From Carallia brachiata (Eukaryota; Streptophyta; Magnoliopsida; Malpighiales; Rhizophoraceae): DNA of 64,000 nucleotides. The notes beneath the pieces are model-generated. The model was not told where the DNA came from. It was given only the letters and a program-made list of their open reading frames with translations, and ran no database searches. Shown piece after piece: positions 23,887 through 34,353 of this stretch (position 1 is the stretch's first letter; the number at the start of each line of letters is the position of its first letter). The stretch lies in the NCBI GenBank assembly GCA_021464245.1, contig JADCRB010000071.1, positions 3,100,001 through 3,164,000 of the forward strand, in the 5' to 3' direction. The position numbers and the translations under genes were made by a program.

Positions 23887-24116
23887 GCACTGCGCTTCGC
23901 TGCCCTTTTTTTTTTTTTTTTTCTTCTTTTTCTTCTCTCTGCTTGCTGGCTTTCTGCTTGTTTTTTCAATTGGGGGGAGGCCATTTATAGGCCTCCCCCA
24001 TGCCTGCCACCAACCAATTGGTTGGTGGCATTAAAGGCAAAGGTTGGCGGCTGCCAACCTTCAAGGTTGGCGGCTGCCAACCATTAATTTTTTTTTTTTT
24101 TTTTTATTTGTTTACA
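23449..24116 (-). repeat. 5' LTR of the retrotransposon
   Basis: 668 bp, matching 14045-14709. U3 is at the high-coordinate side with the same palindromes. The TATA-like loop is flanked by GGGGGAGGCC and its complement around 23970-24000. This copy would drive transcription of gag-pol and, if read through or spliced, of the homeobox ORF. Confidence 0.95.
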
Positions 24117-26288
24117 GGGTGCGAATGAATTCCCGAGGCGATCGAGTCAGAATAGTCTTTTCATAGACAATACGGCATTACACAGATTTATACAATCTGC
24201 AGCAAAGGAAATACCAAATTGAAAAATGTTAGAGACAGACGATTGAGTAGTTAAATTGTGTCTCTATTGAAATAAACATTGTATTTTTATATAATTACAT
24301 TAAAAATGTATATCTAAAAAAATACAAAAAAATGTCTTATTTTTTATATTTTTTTAGATGCAGATTTTTTAAATATGATTGCACAAAAATATAGTTTTTG
24401 TTGCAATAAGAACACTATTTGACCACTAGTCCTCTTGTATATAACAGTGCTCTTAGATGAAAGATCGGCATAAACCCAATTTGGAATCATGTTATCGTCT
24501 TCTAGTTGAGTTGAAATTATGGCTTTTCTTTAATAAATCATTATCTAAAAAATTTAAAGTGTTGGGTAAGATTTAACAATAAATTACATATTAAAATTAG
24601 TATACCTACTAAAAAAATAAATCAAAATAGAAATCACATTTTAACATGTCCCTTTACTCTATTGAAGTGTAAATTATGTTTTGATCTTAAAGAAGAATCA
24701 AAGTGCATATCACGATTAGGAGACAGAGAATTTAGAAAAAGAAAGGATCGAAACCCCGACAGATGACAATGTATCAAAACAATATTCAATCCAAAATTTC
24801 AAACCGCTAGCAACAATAAAAAGTAAATTATTTGTTAAACTCTATTAGGTTTCAAATCATAGGATCTTTCATGGGTAGTTATTGTGCATTCATATTTTTC
24901 AAATTTCCTATTTGTTTGTTGACGATTGATTCACTATATACTTAACGAATAATCTAATCCCACGTTGGGACAATGATGACTAATAAATGTGAGACTTAAG
25001 AAATAGTTTTCTGTATCGCGATTAGAGATGCACTGGTCCTTGCTCGGCTAGTTTATTTTGCTTTTTCTCAAATCAACCACAGCTAATAGCGACCCATCAT
25101 TTGTGGAAAAGCACATGCAATTAAAGAAACAATTATCTTGAGCTATAGGTCTATACCCCAACTCAATGGATATTGATAGATAAGAGAAATCCTTTATTGA
25201 CACAATCTTATGAACGTAAATAAAAGCAAAAGCTTTTTATACCACGTATAAATTATTTTATATTATATAAATAATATTTTATACAACATGCAAGGAGACA
25301 TCTAGTAAAATAGTATAAAATTATGATTTTTTTTTTTACTGTATAAAAGATCATTGTTAAGATATTAAATACTTTATATATAGTATTAAATTGTTTTGCA
25401 TACACTTGCGTCCATAAAAATCGTGCATCTATGTAGTCGGTTCCTACGGATAATCACGACGTTGTTATCTGTGCACTTATGATGTGCACGCCTATGGTAA
25501 CGTGGAAAAGGATGGAAAATTTGGGTGGAATAATTAAATTGGCTTCCAAAAAGTATATCAACCAATATATAATTAAAGAAGTAAGTTGGCACGTGAATGA
25601 ATGTGGTTAGTAATTTGCCTAACTCCTTTCACTATATATGTGCAATACCTTGTGGATATGTGGCACATAGCCACGATCATAATCATGCGTCCTCATTAGT
25701 TATTCAAACCATACGCTTGCTTGTATTGATAACAAAATTGGAGAGCCATTATAATCGCACTAGTGTGAATTAATTTTAATACAATATTGAATCCTTTTTA
25801 TTTTGCTCATCGATGTCACGATTTGAATTCTGATTATTAGAATTAAAAATTTAATCACTTTATCACACTACTTTATTACCAGACCTCACAGCTAATGACA
25901 TAATATGCTCTGTTTGGATTGAAAGAAAGTGAATGAAAAAAAAAAAATTAAAAAATAATACAGTAACGATGATATTATAATTGATAAAAAATAATGATTA
26001 GAAAGTTGTAAGAAAGAAAATGAATAATAATTTATGAGAGAAAAAATAAAAATTAATTATTTATATTGATAAAAAATAAATAAAAAAAAATGAATAAAAA
26101 GTATTTTTTTTTTTTTCTTTCTTATAGTTTGCCAAACAAAGATAAAAGATTCTCTGTTCACGTTTCTCCCGTTGGATTGACTTTCCTAGTAGGGGCATAT
26201 CAAACCAGATACGTAATTGCCCGCAAGTTACTCGTTTCACATATTTAATGACTCTTCTTGTCCCGGTAGAAAAGATATGACTTACAAG
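24117..26288. other. Gene-free intergenic stretch
   Basis: AT-rich DNA with no credible coding region. 25905-26145 starts CTGTTTGGATTG and ends GTTTGCCAAACAAAG around an A/T-rich interior, and may be a decayed MITE. The block 25805-25905 resembles 28690-28790, a shared dispersed repeat of unknown type. Confidence 0.5.
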
Positions 26289-26511
26289 CTACGGAACACA
26301 AACAAGGATACGGTGATACGGACACGTTTAAATATTTTTATAATTATTTTTAACAAATAACAAAAATATCGAAAATATTTTTTTTTAATTCGAACACGCC
26401 TGTCGGACACGAAAAATATAAATGTCGAACACGTATCTACTGTGTATCCATCGTGTATCCACATATCTAACATACAATACATTTATTTTTTAAAGTATCT
26501 GTGCTTCATAG
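26289..26511. mobile_element. hAT-like MITE with 8-bp TSD
   Basis: The 223-bp element starts CTACGGAACACA and its opposite strand starts CTATGAAGCACA. It is flanked by the identical octamer CTTACAAG on both sides (26281-26288 and 26512-26519). The interior carries GATACGGACACG and GTATCCATCGTGTATCC units and no coding capacity. The 8-bp duplication indicates the hAT superfamily. Confidence 0.8.
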
Positions 26512-27400
26512 CTTACAAGTTGAAAAGGAATAAATAGTCCGTTTCACGTGCTCGGCGGCGTGGAAAAGATTACCGGTCGATCCTTCTCCTTGAGTTTGGT
26601 ATTCCACAGTGAATATCTCTGTATTCACAACCCAAATAGGGCCGGCCCAAAATATATTTTATACGAATTTCTTTGATTGACTACTATATATATATAAGCG
26701 TAAAAATCTATAATTAACGATGTCACTACCTCCGTAATTTTCTTGTTTATGTATCGCATCTAACATTTCATACGGAACAATATCATTACAGTAAATTCAT
26801 GCAGCCGAGAGTAAACCAAATGTTATGAATAAGAAATGTCTCTCTATCTCAAAAAAAAAAAAAAAAAACAGAGAGAGAGAGAGAAATGTCTCTCTAGCAT
26901 TATTGACTCTTCCAGAAAGTGACATAAATTTCTTTTTTTTTTTTTCCTCAAGTGTATCCGAGAACAAAGTGGACCGTCGTATTGAGTCCATACACATATA
27001 TGGCCAATAAGGGGAAAAAAGAAAAGGGACAACAATATGTCAGAAGAAAAAGCAAAAATAGCCAAAAAGAAGTTGACCTCAATTTTTTGGCTATTTTCTC
27101 CAAACCCAATTAAATAGCCAAAATATTGAGGTCAAAAATATTATAGTCAATTCCAGACAGACAGTTGTTTTATTTGCAAAACTTAATTAAAGTTTTGCAT
27201 CCTTTTCATTACCAGTTTGAATAAAAATATATTATTGTAATGATCGACATCTTATGCAGTCTCATTTTATGCGTGACTTTGGTCGGCCAACGCAAAAGCT
27301 CATAGAAATTAAACAAACGTCTGCAGGTAGAGGAACCGAGTTAAAGAATGTGGGCGAAAATAAACCAAAATAATTGGAAACAATGGTCTAAGTCTGTAAA
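26512..27400. other. Gene-free stretch with a near-perfect short hairpin
   Basis: No gene is visible. It contains a short A-run plus GA-run at about 26851-26884 and the hairpin at 27073-27135, whose 24-bp arms differ at one position. Confidence 0.5.
27073..27135. other. Short hairpin, 24-bp arms, 15-nt loop
   Basis: The left arm TTGACCTCAATTTTTTGGCT (first 20 bases) and its partner ending GAGGTCAA pair with a single mismatch around a loop of 15 bases. The size would suit a small-RNA precursor or a tiny MITE; the sequence alone cannot say which. Confidence 0.6.
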
Positions 27401-27760
27401 GGTGTCTTTATTTCATGGGATAGGATAGGATATGATAGATTAGTGGCCAATTATCCCACCTTAAATCATATTTTGGTTAGTTAATAAGATAAGTATATGA
27501 TAAGTTAGTGTGGATTTACTATAATATTATCCCTCTAATTACTATGGGGTAGTCTATTCCATATCATAGATTAGTGTTAATAAATTATATATTTACTAAA
27601 ATATTCTCTTAATTAAAATAAATTTTAAATATTTTTTAAAAAATTAACATAAAATTTAAAAAATTCATTTTTCTCTCAACTTCTCTCTCTTCCCTTCTCT
27701 CTCTCACTACTCTTCTCTCTCTTTCCTTTCTCTCTCCTCCCTCTTCTCTCTCTCAATCCT

Positions 27761-27798
<38 letters not shown>

Positions 27799-28421
27799 CT
27801 TTCTCTCTCCTCCCTCTTCTCTCTCTCACTCCTCATCTCTCTCTCTTCCCTTTCTCTCCCTTCCCTCCCTTCCTTTCTCTCTCCTCCCACTCCTTCCTTC
27901 CTCCCTTCCTTTCTCTCTCCTCACTCTCCTCTCTCTCTCGTGCTCATTCTTTCTTTTTTTTCATATAAATTTAAAATTTATTTCTTAAATTATTTAATTT
28001 TTCCTCAAAAAATTAAAAAAAATATTCATCTTTTTTTTGATATTTTAAAATTTATTTGTATAAATAAAATTAATACTTAATTTTAAAAAATATTTTTTAT
28101 ACAAAATTAAAAAATTATGAACAGTATAATATATAATAACATGTAAAATAAATATTAATTTCATTACTTAATTTTAATTATTTTTAATAAAAAGATTAAA
28201 ATTAATAGTAAATGTAAATCAATTATTTTTAAGGATAAAAAAGAAATTTTAATATACTATACTATTCTATCTTATATCATCCAAACATTAAATAGGATAA
28301 CTATTCTATATTATTTGATGACATCCAAATATAATATAAGCTAGTAATATAGCTTATTTTATACTATATTAGCATATATTATCTTATACTGTACTGTCTA
28401 ATCTGTGTATCAAATGCACCC
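27401..28421. mobile_element. MITE-like inverted-repeat element containing a CT-rich satellite
   Basis: The left end GGTGTCTTTATTTCATGGGA and the opposite-strand right end GGGTGCATTTGATACACAGA are similar, and both lead into GATA/TATAATAT-rich sequence. The ending TATCAAATGCACCC is shared with many plant hAT-type MITEs. The flanks share CTAAGTCT, but its placement relative to the ends is ambiguous. 27670-27938 inside is a polypyrimidine satellite. Confidence 0.4.
27670..27938. repeat. CT-rich polypyrimidine satellite
   Basis: About 270 bp of TCTCTC, CCCTTC and CTCCTCCC units with virtually no purines. Purine-rich on the other strand, so it could adopt triplex structure. The open frame through it encodes only Ser-Leu repeats and is not a gene. 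Confidence 0.9.
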
Positions 28422-30350
28422 TAAGTCTTAACTGAAATATATAGATTCTTTGGTGAACGAGGAGACGAAGACATACCAAAATGTATATCTCTTTTTTTTT
28501 TTTTGGAAAAAAAATAAAGACCGTTTGACAGCAATAATCTCTGGCAAGATTTTATTATATGATGTAAGTCGAAATTAAGTAAGAAATATGTTACAATGAT
28601 AAGTGATAACGAAATGGCCCCAACTTGTTGAAAATTTATCCCTTTGATATTTGAGATTGTTCCCTCCATTTATGAAAGAGTCACGTTAGATTTTTTTTTT
28701 TCGTCCGTCAATATGAAGATTTGAACCATAATGTTTGGGAATAGAAGTGTAATTATTTTATTACTAGACTATGCAGTTAATGACAGATTCACTATTTTCT
28801 CCTCATTGGTCATTAATTAGCTTCCAAGAGGAGGGAACTCCTAGTTCTTTTTTCGCCTTTTTCTTTATTCATCTGGCGAGAAAGCATTACTAGGTCATCG
28901 GTGACGGATTTTTGGAAGGAATATGAAGATTGCGCCCACAAGTCAAATTAAGTTGAATTTTCCTTGTAAGAAATCCCAGTTAAATTTTCAAATATCCATG
29001 CTTATCACGGGGTCATTATTAAATTGCTCTAATTTGATTGAAGTACAAATAAAGTGACTAGTCATTGAAAATCAAACATAGAAAAACAAACCCCAAAAAA
29101 AAAATCATGAAGTTTTTCATGTTTGTTAAAAAAAAGGGAGTATATGCCTTGTTTTAGAGTAATAATTAAAGTCTTGGAAGATGCAAATATTTAAGAATTT
29201 AAACATTTATTTTCAAAATTTTGAGTTTTAACACTGAAAAAAAAAATTTATAGAGACAAAAAAAATTATTATTATTATATAATTTACAGTCTAATAAATA
29301 TCTTAATAAATAAAAAAAAGAGTAATAATTAAACTTTGAGAGTTGAATCAGAAATATTCAAAAATTTTGAGGATTAAACCAACAAATAAACCAACCAGCT
29401 AATTAAAGCAGCTTAAAGCAGATATTGTCCCATATTATGACAACTATTGGAAGTATCTTTCTACTAGAAAGTCAGATGTTCGATTCAACAAATAAATCAA
29501 CCAGCTAATTAAAGCAGCTTATATTGGTAAGTCCCATATTGTCTATCATGATTTTTTCAATAAAATCACGCTCAAATTTGTGATCCTTTTTTGCAAGAAT
29601 CTATGGGTGTCTTTTTCAACTTCCATTTCTTGAATCGACCTTGGGGTTGGCTGACTGGAGGTATGGTTCAGAAGGAAAATTTGGATTTGTTTTTTTAGTG
29701 CAAGAAGTCAAGAGTACATCGTTGAGAGCCCCATGGCCTCCAGCTACGACGGAACTCTCTCTTACAATAATTCATTATCTACATTTACAACAAATTTAGG
29801 TAAACAATTAATTACTGTATTTCCTTTCCATCTCATATGATTAAAATTGGTATCTTAGCTCGCCAATTTAACTCAAAGTTTTAAGAGTTGAACTAGTTAT
29901 TAAATCAGAGAGATCAAAATTCAATGTTTAATATATTCAACCGATTTAATCGAATTGGGTAAAACAACTATTCAATAATTAATATATTTATTATATTAGC
30001 AATAGAAAAATATAAAATAGCAATTAAATATGATGTATTTTAGTGTTTTTGACGAAAAGAAATATAAAAGGACTTGATTATATATGAAATTTTTAGTTTT
30101 AATGACTAAATAAAAATTTATGATTTGAATACAATTTTGAACAAAATTTAGAATTCAATTATAATATAACAAAAGTTTTGGAATTAAGTTATAATTTTTT
30201 AATTTTTAAAGTGAAAATCAGTTCAACCACAAACTAAACTGATTTTTTTGGACTCTATTTTGACCATTCGACAGTTCTTTAGGTCAGTTTATCTAAAGTC
30301 TGATTTTTAGCTTGGACCAGCCAGCCGGCCCAATTTGATTTTGAAAACAC
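28422..30350. other. Gene-free intergenic stretch
   Basis: AT-rich. It contains a direct repeat of about 36 bp (AACCAGCTAATTAAAGCAGC core at 29393-29412 and 29497-29516) spaced about 104 bp apart. No coding region is credible. Confidence 0.5.
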
Positions 30351-30353
30351 CGA

Positions 30354-31004
30354 TTCAACTACAAAGGTGTCGATTTCCCTGTCGAAGATGTCGAGTACAA
30401 CAACAACCTTTGCATTGAGTTTGGCAGATATTTACGCGCAAGGTAGGTGGAAATGTTTCCTTTTGATGAATAAGTAGGTGGACAATAATTGAGATGTTAT
30501 AAATAATTTTTTTTAAAAATAGGTTTTTTTCTCTGTTTTTTTTTTTAAACCCCTGCATATTGACTTATTTGTTGGCGGTGACGAGGATGTTGTGATTGCG
30601 TGGAAGGAAATGAATATCCGAAATAAATTGGTTCTGATTACAGTTTAGTGGAAGGAAATAGCTTGGAGCAGGTTTCTGTTTGGCCATGGAGTGCAGAAGC
30701 AAGTTTGGCGAAAGCTTTCCAGCATTTCTACAATTGCATATCTTTAGATAAGCAAAATGAGAATCAGGGGTGATTGCCTCGTGAATTCTTCTAAGAAAAA
30801 TTGTACTAGGTGCACTATAGGATAGGCCGCTATATTAAATTTGTGAAAGAGTTTTTTTTTCAGTACCTAATTAGGATCACTAACCCTCCCAAAATTGTGG
30901 AGATAAGAAATATGCTTAACCCCACTCCAGATTCTGGGCGCTTGAACCGTGGTCACGCAATTAATCCTCCAGCGAATGGCTTTGTTATTCCACAAGCTTG
31001 GTAG
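30354..31004 (+). pseudogene. Unassigned coding-like fragments, probably a broken gene
   Basis: Three short stretches read like protein rather than AT-rich noise. 30355-30442 reads YKGVDFPVEDVEYNNNLCIE and so on, and is followed by a good splice donor (AAG/GTAGGT). 30550-30635 reads HIDLFVGGDEDVVIAWKEM. 30630-30770 reads SDYSLVEGNSLEQVSVWPWS then AEASLAKAFQHFYNCISLDK and stops. 30880-31004 reads NMLNPTPDSGRLNRGHAINP then PANGFVIPQAW and stops. The stretches lie in different frames without clear introns between all of them. I do not recognise the family. A decayed gene or a captured gene fragment is likely. Confidence 0.35.
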
Positions 31005-33266
31005 TAATTAAATGTGTCTTTAAGCGCAATACTTCTCTGCCTGGACAAACATTGCAGTTATAGGTGCTTCCCCCGATCCCGCGCGGCGGCGTAAAACATG
31101 CCTTATTTCATTTTGGTTTCTCACAATACAACATGCATGTTTTCTAAACTAAACTAATTGGTCTACTCATCGAATCAAAAAGAAACAGACGTCCAAATAA
31201 ATAAGGCCTTCAAATTAAAACTTAACATATAATGATTACATTCAATTTACGTGTCTCCCTTTGCCCATCTCACTTTATTATAATCATTGGCATGTATTTG
31301 TAGTCATCTCTCTATCAAAAATTTAAAATATACAAGCTACTCTAATAATTTAATATGTAGATTTGCATTTGAAACATAGCAAATTGACTGCATGAATGTA
31401 ACTTTGCAAAATTAAAACATTGTCTTAAGCCGAAAATCAATGGAAACAGCCACTACATCGCTAACCATACACAGGGAGACCCACACAGTGAAGCAAACTT
31501 TGAAATGTCTAATGTGGTTGGTCGTGTGAGCTTTGCCGCCCGCTCTTAAATATGAGTACTACCACTAAATGACATGATATTTTTGTTGGCCTTTTTTCTG
31601 GTTGCTGGGTTCATCATCGGTAGTGCGTAGCTGTGTCAATTTATGAGAGTCTTTACAACACAAAGTCATTAACTAGACTGTGTCTAACTTTATACCCATA
31701 ATTATTTAGTAATGTTTAAATTCCTCACCTCTGTCATTTTAATATTGAGTGAGATTCAGTTTGCACCCATTTCTAGACTTGAGGCACTCTCTCTACTAAT
31801 TTTTAATTGCTAACTACTAATTGTTACTATTAAAAATTAAAAAAAATAAAATAAATTGCCAACTACTCCAATTCCATGAAAATATTCTCTCGAGTAGCGC
31901 TATGAGCTTTTTTTTCTTTTCTTTTTGTCCTTAGCTAAGTTATTATTTAATCACCACAGAGAGAGAGAGAGAAGAATCTTGAAAACCTTTCGGAATTGGG
32001 TTTCATGTGGATCAGTTCAGGACCGTGGATGGGCTCGACTTTATGTGGATGAACTGAATAGTTTCCAGTTAAAGAATCTCTTTTGAGCTACTGTGGAACA
32101 ATTAAGAAATTTTCTAAGAGAAATAATGAGGTGGCTTGCCTCTATCATTCTAAGCAAGAAAATAACCAATCGGTGATAATATTCTCTCCTGCTTAAATCT
32201 TTCAACTAGGTAATAAATTTCCTAAAAAAAAAAAAACTAGATAATAAATTGATGTGGATAAATATGTTTAATTAAATTAAAAAAATAAAAAAAATGTTTC
32301 TTATCCTATCTATGTCTCCTTTTAAAAAAAAAAAAAAATCTTATCGTCTAATTGAACAATTTAATCAACAAACAAGTTAGTCAAAAAAAAATATGATTAC
32401 TTAAAAATAATAGAAGTGGTAAGTATAAATAATTAAAAACAAAGGAACTGGTTAGACAGTCTTGTTAAAAATCTTCATTCTGTCTTCGATTATTACTGAC
32501 TTTGTATTTCTTTCTTGTTTTTAGGCCAAACACGATTAATGATGGAGTTATCTTTATGCCTTTTGGCTCCTTTATATCCAAATAAATTGCCAGCTCATCT
32601 TGGTCACGTTTCTTTGAAAAGGTTTCCTTCCATTGTGATCAAGTTGAAGATCATTAATTGCAACCCAAAACCCTGATCCTCTAGACAATTGCATCTTAGT
32701 GATGGTTGCACAAATTATTCCTCAACTAGGGCATCTAGCATGAAGATAAAATAAAATCAAGTATATTTTATAATCAAAGAGAAAATTTTGATGGCAACAT
32801 AATGAAAATAATATGGTGAATATAGTGAACATACATTAATGTGATTAATGTGATGTAATCTCATAAAAAAAATTATTAATTTATAAAAAAATAAATTAGT
32901 GTATAGACTGTTAGATAAATTATGTACATTTTATTATGTTAGTATGTAACCGAGCGCATAATCAAAATCTAAATCAAAGATATACCTTATGATGACAAAA
33001 CAAAATCCCATACCATACCATAGAATCCCCATTCAATAAGTAATCTCCGATTCTAATAAGCAATAAAAGGGCAAAATGGAAAAACAAAGTGTTGCCCTGT
33101 CAACGTGTAATGTAAATCCTAGCATTTGACAAAGTCTAATCCCCCGGAAAACATCGTTATCGGAACGGTCAAGTCCTGCGAACTTCAAGCTCTTTTGTTG
33201 CCTTATCTTACGGAAACAAAAAAAAACAAAAAAAGAAAACCTCAAATATTTATTTTTTAATTAATA
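31005..33266. other. Gene-free intergenic stretch
   Basis: AT-rich DNA with no supported gene, RNA or repeat. Short A-runs and one GA-run (about 31962-31974) are the only low-complexity features. The small minus-strand frame at 33033-33245 has no recognisable motif. Confidence 0.5.
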
Positions 33267-33623
33267 TATAAAAATATCACTAATTTTATTTAAAATAATA
33301 AATTTAACATTAATTTTAAAAAGTAACAGTTTATCTCTCTTTTAATTTTTTGTAATAAATCTACACGCATTAATTTTATATAAACAGAATCTGTTAATTT
33401 ATAATAGATTTATAAGAACATACCTATTTTAATAATATGATAATTATATACAATAATACCATATCATCAAATAGATAAATTTTATTTAAAAAATTTTATA
33501 TTGTACTACATTTATTATAAAAAATTTATTATAAAAATTTAAAAATAGATAAATTATTATTTTTTTAAAATTAATATTAAATTTATTATTTTAAATAAAT
33601 AAAATTAATGACATTTTTGTATA
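33267..33623. mobile_element. AT-rich MITE with about 70-bp inverted repeats
   Basis: The left arm (about 33267-33340, AAATATCACTAATTTTATTT then AAAATAATAAATTTAACATT) is closely complementary to the right arm (about 33547-33623, ending AATAAAATTAATGACATTTT). The interior is A/T-rich and non-coding. It lies about 150 bp upstream of the first recognisable leader exon of the xylose isomerase gene, so it sits in or near that promoter. 715-850 may be a diverged member of the same family. Confidence 0.6.
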
Positions 33624-33699
33624 ATAATCTTTTATTTTTCATCAGCAAAAGAAAAGGATTAAATAGTCAGACAAAAGGGCAGTGGGTCGGGGTTAAAGA

Positions 33700-34353
33700 A
33701 ACACTGCTTTTCTTGTTTCTGTTTTTAAGGATAGTCAGTGCTAATACTACAAAGCAACGTCTTCATCATCATTGGTAAGCCTCTCTTCTTCCTCTTTTTT
33801 TTTCATGGTTTTTTTGTTTATTTGATCTGGATATTATATAGTTTTCTTTCTTCTTGTTTCTCTTCACGCTCAAAACCCTTTTAAGAACAACCCCATGGGT
33901 TCTGATTTCTTAATTAAAGACATATTTTTCATTTTTTTTTCCTAATATTACCAGTTCGATCAATGTGTTTTGATACATAATATGGACAATGCATATTTAT
34001 TACAGCGGAGCCATCAACCATGTTTGTGATGATGGTGTTGTTATTCTTACTTTGGTTGGTCTTACTATATTGTTTACTGAATTTTAATGTTTCTTTCTTT
34101 TCTTTTCTCGGATAAAAGGAGGTATCTTTCTTGCAACAAGAAGGAAAAAAGAAAAAAAAAAAAAAAAACAGATTATGCCCCTTTATAGTGTTGTGAATGT
34201 GGGTCGTAGACCGGATAATGCAATATCGCAAAATTTATGACTTGACATTTTTTTATTACGTTGAATTCAAAGATTTTTGTTTGTCAGTGTAATTTATGTT
34301 TTTTTTTTTTTTTTCTCCTTCTTGGTTCTGTATAATGCAGTGTTGGTTCGAAA
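33700..34353 (+). promoter_or_regulatory. Xylose isomerase 5' leader with an intron
   Basis: A leader exon ends at 33774 with a strong donor (CATTG/GTAAGC). The matching acceptor is at 34340 (a long T-run followed by TATAATGCAG). The coding exon follows, with the first ATG at 34354. The transcription start was not located. Confidence 0.55.

Larger units (their letters stand above)
14045..24116 (-). mobile_element. Complete Tat-lineage Ty3/gypsy LTR retrotransposon carrying a homeobox ORF
   Basis: The 10.07-kb element has LTRs at both ends with TG...CA termini and identical 5-bp flanks GGGTG (14040-14044 and 24117-24121), the expected integrase target duplication. Reading on the minus strand, the order is 5' LTR, primer binding site, A-rich leader, gag (start 23231), protease, reverse transcriptase, RNase H, second RNase H, integrase, an A-rich and minisatellite spacer, a homeobox ORF, polypurine tract and 3' LTR. 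Pol order with integrase last defines Ty3/gypsy; the extra RNase H is characteristic of the Tat lineage. LTR copies differ by only a few substitutions plus homopolymer length, so insertion is recent. Gag-pol carries many one-base frame breaks, so this copy looks non-autonomous as sequenced. Confidence 0.95.

Noticed and set aside
27760..28080. 106-codon frame of Ser-Leu repeats
   Set aside because: A translation artefact of the CT satellite.
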